Assembly (NCBI GenBank): GCA_009667805.1
Contig: CM019064.1
Coordinates: 270,611,662 to 270,675,661, forward strand
Length of the DNA: 64,000 bases
Direction: 5' to 3'
Source: Leptobrachium leishanense
Taxonomy: Eukaryota > Chordata > Amphibia > Anura > Megophryidae
Translations under genes and position numbers: made by a program
Shown here: positions 55,801-64,000 of the stretch, piece after piece
How the letters are laid out: every line of letters starts with the position of its first letter
Numbering within the stretch: the first letter of the stretch is position 1
Notes under the pieces: model-generated
Seen by the model: only the letters and a program-made list of their open reading frames with translations
Told to the model about the DNA's origin: nothing
Databases searched by the model: none

Positions 55801-58800
55801 CAATACCAGTCTCCATTATTACCAGTCTGCCAGCCATATTACCAGTTCCCAGCCATATTACCAGTCTGCCATGCACAAAACCAGTCTGCCAGCCATATTA
55901 CCAGTTCGGCAGCCATATTACCAGTCTGCCAGCCATATTACCAGTCTGCCAGCCATATTACCAGTCTGCCAGCCATATTACCAGTCTGCCAGCCATATTA
56001 CCAGTCTGCCAGCCATATTACCAGTTCGCCAGCCATATTACCAGTCTGCCATATTACCAGTCTGCCGTGCATATTACCAGTCTGCCGTGCATATTACCAG
56101 TCTGCCAGCCATATTACCAGTCTGCCAGCCATATTACCAGTTCGGCAGCCATATTACCAGTCTGCCAGCCATATTACCAGTCTGCCAGCCATATTACCAG
56201 TTCGCCAGCCATATTACCAGTCTGCCGTGCATATTACCAGTCTGCCAGCCATATTACCAGTCTGCCAGTCATATTACCAGTCTCCATCATATTACCAGTC
56301 TGCCATGCACAAAACCAGTCTGCCAGCCATATTACCAGTCTCCATCAGATTACCAGTCTGCCATGCACAAAACAGTCTGCCAGCCATATTACCAGTTCGC
56401 CAGCATTACAGTCTTCCATGCACATTACCAGTCTGCCAGCCATATTACCAGTCTGCCAGCCATATTACCAGTCTGCCAGCCATATTACCAGTCTGCCAGC
56501 CATATTACCAGTCTGCCAGCCATATTACCAGTCTGCCAGCCATATTACCAGTCTGCCAGCCATATTACCAGTCCGCCAGCCATATTACCAGTCTGCATGC
56601 ACAATACCAGTCTCCATCATATTACCAGTCTGCCAGCCATATTACCAGTTCCCAGCCATATTACCAGTCTGCCATGCACAAAACCAGTCTGCCAGCCATA
56701 TTACCAGTCTGCCATGCACAAAACCAGTCTGCCATCCATATTACCAGTCTGCCATCCATATTACCAGTCTGCCATCCATATTACCAGTCTGCCATCCATA
56801 TTACCAGTCTGCCAGCCATATTACCAGTCTGCCAGCCATATTACCAGTCTGCCAGCCATATTACCAGTCTGCCATGCACATTACCAGTCTGCCATGCACA
56901 ATACCAGTCTGCCATGCACAATACCAGTTCCCAGCCATATTACCAGTCTGCCATGCACAAAACCAGTCTGCCAGCCATATTACCAGTTCGGCAGCCATAT
57001 TACCAGTCTGCCAGCCATATTACCAGTTCGCCAGCCATATTACCAGTCTGCCATGCACATTACCAGTCTGCCATGCACAATACCAGTTTGCCAGCCATAT
57101 TACCAGTTTGCCAGCCATATTACCAGTTTGCCAGCCATATTACCAGTTTGCCAGCCATATTACCAGTCTGCCATGCACATACCAGTCTGCCATGCACAAT
57201 ACCAGTTCCCAGCATATTACCAGTCTGCCATGACAAAAAACCAGTCTGCCAGCCATATTACCAGTCTGCCAGCCATATTACCAGTCTGCCAGCCATATTA
57301 CCAGTCTGCCAGTCATATTACCAGTCTGCCAGCCATATTACCAGTCTGCCAGTCATATTACCAGTCCACCAGCCATATTACCAGTCTGCCAGTCATATTA
57401 CCAGTCTGCCAGTCATATTACCAGTCTGCCAGCCATATTACCAGTCTGCCAGCCATATTACCAGTCTGCCAGCCATATTACCAGTCTGCCATGCACAAAA
57501 CCAGTCTGCCAGCCATATTACCAGTCTGCCAGTCATATTACCAGTCTGCCAGCCATATTACCAGTTTGCCATGCACAATACCAGTTTGCCAGCCATATTA
57601 CCAGTTTGCCAGCCATATTACCAGTCTGCCATGCACATTACCAGTCTGCCATGCACAAAACCAGTCTGCCAGCCATATTACCAGTCTGCCAGCCATATTA
57701 CCAGTCTGCCAGTCATATTACCAGTCTGCCAGTCATATTACCAGTCTGCCAGCCATATTACCAGTCTGCCATCCATATTACCAGTCTGCCAGCCATATTA
57801 CCAGTTCGCCAGCCATATTACCAGTCTGCCAGTCATATTACCAGTCCACCAGCCATATTACCAGTCTGCCAGTCATATTACCAGTCTGCCAGCCATTACC
57901 AGTTCGCGCAGCCATATTACCAGTCTGCCATGCACAACCAGTCTGCCATCCATATTACCAGTCTGCCATCCATATTACCAGTCTGCCAGCCATATTACCA
58001 GTCTGCCAGCCATATTACCAGTCTGCCAGCCATATTACCAGTTTGCAGTCATATTACCAGTCCGCCAGCCAATTACCAGTCTGCCAGCCATATACCAGTC
58101 TGCCAGCCATATTACCAGTTCGGCAGCCATATTACCAGTCTGCCATGCACAAAACCAGTCTGCCAGCCATATTACCAGTCTGCCAGCCATATTACCAGTC
58201 TGCCAGCCATATTACCAGTCTGCCGTGCATATTACCAGTCTGCCGTGCATATTACCAGTCTGCCGTGCATATTACCAGTCTGCCATACACAATACCAGTT
58301 CCCAGCCATATTACCAGTCTGCCGTGCACAAAACCAGTCTGCCAGCCATATTACCAGTCTGCCAGCCATATTACCAGTCTGCCATGCACAAAACCAGTCT
58401 GCCAGCCATATTACCAGTCTGCCATGCACATTACCAGTCTGCCATGCACATTACCAGTCTGCCATGCACAATACCAGTTCCCAGCCATATTACCAGTCTG
58501 CCATGCACAAAACCAGTCTGCAAGCCATATTACCAGTCTGCCAGCCATATTACCAGTCTGCCAGCCATATTACCAGTCTGCCAGCCATATTACCAGTTTG
58601 CCAGCCATATTACCAGTCTGCCATGCATATTACCAGTTCCCAGCCATATTACCAGTCTGCCAGTCATATTACCAGTCTGCCAGCCATATTACCAGTCTGC
58701 CAGCCATATTACCAGTCTGCCATGCATATTACCAGTCTGCCATGCATATTACCAGTCTGCCATGCACAATACCAGTTCCCAGCCATATTACCAGTCTGCC

Positions 58801-61800
58801 AGTCATATTACCAGTCTGCCAGTCATATTACCAGTCTGCCAGCCATATTACCAGTCTGCCAGCCATATTACCAGTCTGCCATGCACAATACCAGTTCCCA
58901 GCCATATTACCAGTCTGCCAGCCATATTACCAGTCTGCCATACACAATACCAGTTCCCAGCCATTTTACCAGTCTGCCATGCACAAAACCAGTCTGCCAG
59001 CCATATTACCAGTCTGCCAGCCATATTACCAGTTTGCCAGCCATATTACCAGTTTGCCAGCCATATTACCAGTTTGCCAGCCATATTACCAGTCTGCCAT
59101 GCACATTACCAGTCTGCCATGCACAATACCAGTTCCCAGCCATATTACCAGTCTGCCATGCACAAAACCAGTCTGCCAGCCATATTACCAGTTCGGCAGC
59201 CATATTACCAGTTCGCCAGCCATATTACCAGTTCGCCAGCCATATTACCAGTTCGCCAGCCATATTACCAGTTCGCCATCCATATTACCAGTCTGCCATC
59301 CATATTACCAGTCTGCCAGCCATATTACCAGTTCGGCAGCCATATTACCAGTCTGCCATGCACAAAACCAGTCTGCCATCCATATTACCAGTCTGCCAGC
59401 CATATTACCAGTTCGCCAGCCATATTACCAGTCTGCCATATTACCAGTCTGCCATGCACATTACCAGTTTGCCGTGCATATTACCAGTCTGCCGTGCATA
59501 TTACCAGTCTGCCGTGCATATTACCAGTCTGCCATACACAATACCAGTTCCCAGCCATATTACCAGTCTGCCATATTACCAGTCTGCCGTGCATATTACC
59601 AGTCTGCCGTGCATATTACCAGTCTGCCATCCATATTACCAGTCTGCCAGCCATATTACCAGTTCGCCAGCCATATTACCAGTCTGCCGTGCATATTACC
59701 AGTCTGCCAGCCATATTACCAGTCTGCCAGTCATATTAGTCTCCATCATATTACCAGTCTGCCATGCACATTACCAGTCTGCCATGCACAATACCAGTCT
59801 GCCATGCACAATACCAGTTCCCAGCCATATTACCAGTCTGCCATGCACAAAACCAGTCTGCCATCCATATTACCAGTCTGCCAGCCATATTACCAGTCTG
59901 CCATCCATATTACCAGTCTGCCAGCCATATTACCAGTCTGCCAGCCATATTACCAGTCTTCCATGCACATTACATGTCTGCCAGCCATATTACCAGTCTT
60001 CCATGCACAAAACCAGTCTGCCATCCATATTACCAGTCTGCCATCCATATTACCAGTCTGCCATCCATATTACCAGTCTGCCATCCATATTACCAGTCTG
60101 CCAGCCATATTACCAGTCTGCCAGCCATATTACCAGTCTGCCATGCACATTACCAGTCTGCCATGCACATTACCAGTCTGCCATGCACAATACCAGTCTG
60201 CCATGCACAATACCAGTTCCCAGCCATATTACCAGTCTGCCATGCACAAAACCAGTCTGCCAGCCATATTACCAGTTCGGCAGCCATATTACCAGTCTGC
60301 CAGCCATATTACCAGTTCGCCAGCCATATTACCAGTCTGCCATCCATATTACCAGTCTGCCGTGCATATTACCAGTCTGCCGTGCATATTACCAGTCTGC
60401 CGTGCATATTACCAGTCTGCCGTGCATATTACCAGTCTGCCGTGCATATTACCAGTCTGCCGTGCATATTACCAGTCTGCCAGCCATATTACCAGTCTGC
60501 CAGCCATATTACCAGTTCGGCAGCCATATTACCAGTCTGCCAGCCATATTACCAGTTCGCCAGCCATATTACCAGTCTGCCATATTACCAGTCTGCCATA
60601 TTACCAGTCTGCCATATTACCAGTCTGCCATGCACAATACCAGTTCCCAGCCATATTACCAGTCTGCCGTGCACATTACCAGTCTGCCACGCACAAAACC
60701 AGTCTGCCGTGCATATTACCAGTCTGCCGTGCATATTACCAGTCTGCCATACACAATACCAGTTCCCAGCCATATTACCAGTCTGCCGTGCACAAAACCA
60801 GTCTGCCAGCCATATTACCAGTTTGCCATGCACATTACCAGTCTGCCATGCACAATACCAGTTTGCCAGCCATATTACCAGTTTGCCAGCCATATTACCA
60901 GTTTGCCAGCCAAATTACCAGTCTGCCGTGCATATTACCAGTCTGCCATGCACAAAACCAGTCTGCCAGCCATATTACCAGTCTGCCAGTCATATTACCA
61001 GTCCGCCAGCCATATTACCAGTCTGCCATCCATATTACCAGTCTGCCGTGCACATTACCAGTCTGCCGTGCACATTACCAGTCTGCCGTGCACATTACCA
61101 GTCTGCCGTGCACATTACCAGTCTGCCGTGCACATTACCAGTCTGCCGTGCACATTACCAGTCTGCCGTGCACATTACCAGTCTGCCGTGCACATTACCA
61201 GTCTGCCATACACAATACCAGTTCCCAGCCATATTACCAGTCTGCCGTGCACAAAACCAGTCTGCCAGCCATATTACCAGTTTGCCAGCCACATTACCAG
61301 TCTGCCATGCACAATACCAGTTCCCAGCCATATTACCAGTCTGCCATGCACAAAACCAGTCTGCCAGCCATATTACCAGTCTGCCAGCCATATTACCAGT
61401 CTGCCGTGCATATTACCAGTCTGCCGTGCATATTACCAGTCTGCCGTGCATATTACCAGTCTGCCGTGCATATTACCAGTCTGCCGTGCATATTACCAGT
61501 CTGCCGTGCATATTACCAGTCTGCCGTGCATATTACCAGTCTGCCATGCACAATACCAGTTCCCAGCCATATTACCAGTCTGCCGTGCACATTACCAGTC
61601 TGCCGTGCACATTACCAGTCTGCCACGCACAAAACCAGTCTGCCGTGCATATTACCAGTCTGCCATACACAATACCAGTTCCCAGCCATATTACCAGTCT
61701 GCCGTGCACAAAACCAGTCTGCCAGCCATATTACCAGTCTGCCAGCCATATTACCAGTCTGCCATGCACAAAACCAGTCTGCCAGCCATATTACCAGTCT

Positions 61801-64000
61801 GCCATGCACATTACCAGTCTGCCATGCACAATACCAGTTCCCAGCCATATTACCAGTCTGCCATGCACAAAACCAGTCTGCAAGCCATATTACCAGTCTG
61901 CCAGCCATATTACCAGTCTGCCAGCCATATTACCAGTCTGCCAGCCATATTACCAGTTTGCCAGCCATATTACCAGTCTGCCATGCATATTACCAGTTCC
62001 CAGCCATATTACCAGTCTGCCAGCCATATTACCAGTCTGCCAGCCATATTACCAGTCTGCCAGCCATATTACCAGTCTGCCATGCACAATACCAGTTCCC
62101 AGCCATATTACCAGTCTGCCAGTCATATTACCAGTCTGCCAGCTTACCAGTCTGCCATGCACATTACCAGTTTGCCGTGCATATTACCAGTCTGCCGTGC
62201 ATATTACCAGTCTGCCGTGCATATTACCAGTCTGCCATACACAATACCAGTTCCCAGCCATTTTACCAGTCTGCCATGCACAAAACCAGTCTGCCATCCA
62301 TATTACCAGTCTGCCATATTACCAGTCTGCCAGCCATATTACCAGTCTGCCAGCCATATTACCAGTCTGCCATGCACAAAACCAGTCTGCCAGCCATATT
62401 ACCAGTTTGCCAGCCATATTACCAGTCTGCCATGCACATTACCAGTCTGCCATGCACAATACCAGTTCCCAGCCATATTACCAGTCTGCCATGCACAAAA
62501 CCAGTCTGCCAGCCATATTACCAGTTCGGCAGCCATATTACCAGTCTGCCAGCCATATTACCAGTCTGCCAGCCATATTACCAGTCTGCCATCCATATTA
62601 CCAGTCTGCCATCCATATTACCAGTCTGCCAGCCATATTACCAGTCTGCCAGCCATATTACCAGTTCGCCATGCACATTACCAGTTCGCCATGCACATTA
62701 CCAGTCTGCCATGCACATTACCAGTCTGCCATGCACATTACCAGTCTGCCATGCACATTACCAGTCTGCCATGCACATTACCAGTCTGCCATGCACATTA
62801 CCAGTCTGCCATGCACATTACCAGTCTGCCATGCACAATACCAGTTCCCAGCCATATTACCAGTCTGCCATGCACAAAACCAGTCTGCCATCCATATTAC
62901 CAGTTCGCCAGCCATATTACCAGTCTGCCATCCATATTACCAGTCTGCCGTGCATATTACCAGTCTGCCGTGCATATTACCAGTCTGCCGTGCATATTAC
63001 CAGTCTGCCAGCCATATTACCAGTTCGGCAGCCATATTACCAGTCTGCCATGCACAAAACCAGTCTGCCATCCATATTACCAGTCTGCCATCCATATTAC
63101 CAGTCTGCAGCCATAAGTACCAGCGCCAGCCAGATTACCAGTCTGCCATATTAACCAGTCTGCCATCCATATTACCAGTCTGCCGTGCATATACCAGAGT
63201 CTGCCGTGCATATTACCAGTCTGCAATACACAATACCAGTTCCCAGCCATATTACCAGTCTGCCATGCACAAAACCANNNNNNNNNNNNNNNNNNNNNNN
63301 NNNNNNNNNNNNNNNNNNNNNNNNNNNNNNNNNNNNNNNNNNNNNNNNNNNNNNNNNNNNNNNNNNNNNNNNNNNNNATCCCAGCCATATTACCAGTCTG
63401 CCATGCACAAAACCAGTCTGCCAGCCATATTACCAGTCTGCCAGTCATATTACCAGTCTGCCAGTCATATTACCAGTCTGCCAGTCATATCACCAGTCTG
63501 CCAGTCATATTACCAGTCTGCCAGCCATATTACCAGTCTGCCAGCCATATTACCAGTTCGCCAGCCATATTACCAGTCTGCCAGTCATATTACCAGTCTG
63601 CCAGTCATTTACCAGTCTGCCAGTCATATTACCAGTCTGCCAGCCATATTACCAGTCTGCCAGCCATATTACCAGTCTGCCATGCACAATACCAGTTCCC
63701 AGCCATATTACCAGTCTGCCAGCCATATTACCAGTCTGCCATACACAATACCAGTTCCCAGCCATTTTACCAGTCTGCCATGCACAAAACCAGTCTGCCA
63801 GCCATATTACCAGTCTGCCAGCCATATTACCAGTTTGCCAGCCATATTACCAGTTTGCCAGCCATATTACCAGTTTGCCAGCCATATTACCAGTCTGCCA
63901 TGCACATTACCAGTCTGCCATGCACAATACCAGTTCCCAGCCATATTACCAGTCTGCCATGCACAAAACCAGTCTGCCAGCCATATTACCAGTTCGGCAG
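52868..64000. repeat. 20-bp minisatellite, over 11 kb, continuing past the window
   Basis: Head-to-tail units of CCATATTACCAGTCTGCCAG and variants. Recurrent variant units contain ATGCACATTACC, ATGCACAAAACC, CGTGCATATTACC, ATCCATATTACC, CAGTTCGGCAG, or a 19-bp form with ACAATACCAGTTCCCAGC. Twenty is not a multiple of three, so one frame reads a 20-residue period, and no forward frame of the common unit contains a stop. This yields several overlapping plus-strand frames of up to about 3,600 codons. The reverse unit contains TAA, so minus frames are closed. Variants occur in recurring orders, giving higher-order structure. No promoter, splice or start context argues for a gene. Confidence 0.97.
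63278..63377. other. Assembly gap of 100 N
   Basis: Exactly 100 ambiguous bases inside the 20-bp array. A round 100 usually marks a gap of unknown size, so the true array length is not given by these coordinates. Confidence 0.97.

Noticed and set aside
52138..63154. Very long plus-strand open frames (up to about 3,600 codons) that look like a repetitive protein
   Set aside because: They run in overlapping fashion in all three phases because the 20-bp unit has no forward stop. Frame-breaking 19-bp units are tolerated equally in each phase, the upstream 'starts' fall in a dead transposase and repeat DNA, and the region contains an assembly gap.
52868..64000. A CRISPR array
   Set aside because: There are no unique spacers between repeats. 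Units are contiguous variants of one 20-bp sequence, and the surroundings are vertebrate transposons.

Overview
This window looks like repeat-dense vertebrate nuclear DNA, most likely from a frog (anuran). That is inferred from the mix of elements: TTAA-flanked miniature transposons, hAT and PIF/Harbinger-type MITEs, a tRNA-derived SINE sharing its 3' end with a CR1/L2/Rex1-group LINE, an L1/Tx1-like fragment, a CR1-like fragment and Penelope-like remnants with hammerhead-like cores. I find no host protein-coding gene, no rRNA or functional tRNA gene, no CRISPR array and nothing bacterial. Most open frames here are short chance frames in AT-rich or repeat DNA. The only real coding relics are transposon pseudogenes: a LINE reverse transcriptase, the C-terminus of a second LINE, an L1-like fragment and a Tigger/pogo transposase.

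Layout. 1-9.6 kb: MITE fragments, a CR1-like piece, SINE pieces, a hAT element carrying two minisatellites (25 bp and 39 bp), a second locus of the 25-bp minisatellite split by a solo LTR, and a Harbinger MITE. 9.6-25.5 kb: mostly unassigned AT-rich DNA with discrete insertions, including a hAT element splitting a SINE, two hAT elements placed one after the other at the same 8-bp target, several TTAA elements, the C-terminus of a LINE, and a hAT element with a perfect 8-bp duplication. 25.5-36 kb: two SINEs, a large TTAA element, a Harbinger MITE nested in another MITE, a 5'-truncated LINE with a nearly intact reverse transcriptase, and a degenerate telomere-like tract. 36-50 kb: MITEs, foldback palindromes, Penelope-like remnants with hammerhead-like motifs, and a strongly nested hAT element (43.4-46.5 kb) holding at least five other insertions. 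50-52.2 kb: an L1-like fragment, a G-depleted strand-asymmetric tract and a dead Tigger transposase.

52.4-64 kb (continuing past the window): a Helitron-like 5' end, a perfect 31-bp-arm hairpin, a GC-rich 22-bp minisatellite and then more than 11 kb of a 20-bp minisatellite, broken by a 100-N assembly gap. All three forward frames of the 20-bp unit lack stops, so this array produces enormous open frames that are almost certainly not genes.

The strongest observations are mechanistic: minisatellites born inside transposons (one demonstrably from 39 bp at the end of a LINE), kilobase-scale duplications inside the 20-bp array, repeated use of one hAT target site, and hammerhead-like cores in dispersed repeats. 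Boundaries given with target-site duplications were read base by base. Family names without coding evidence are inferred from terminal repeats and duplication length.
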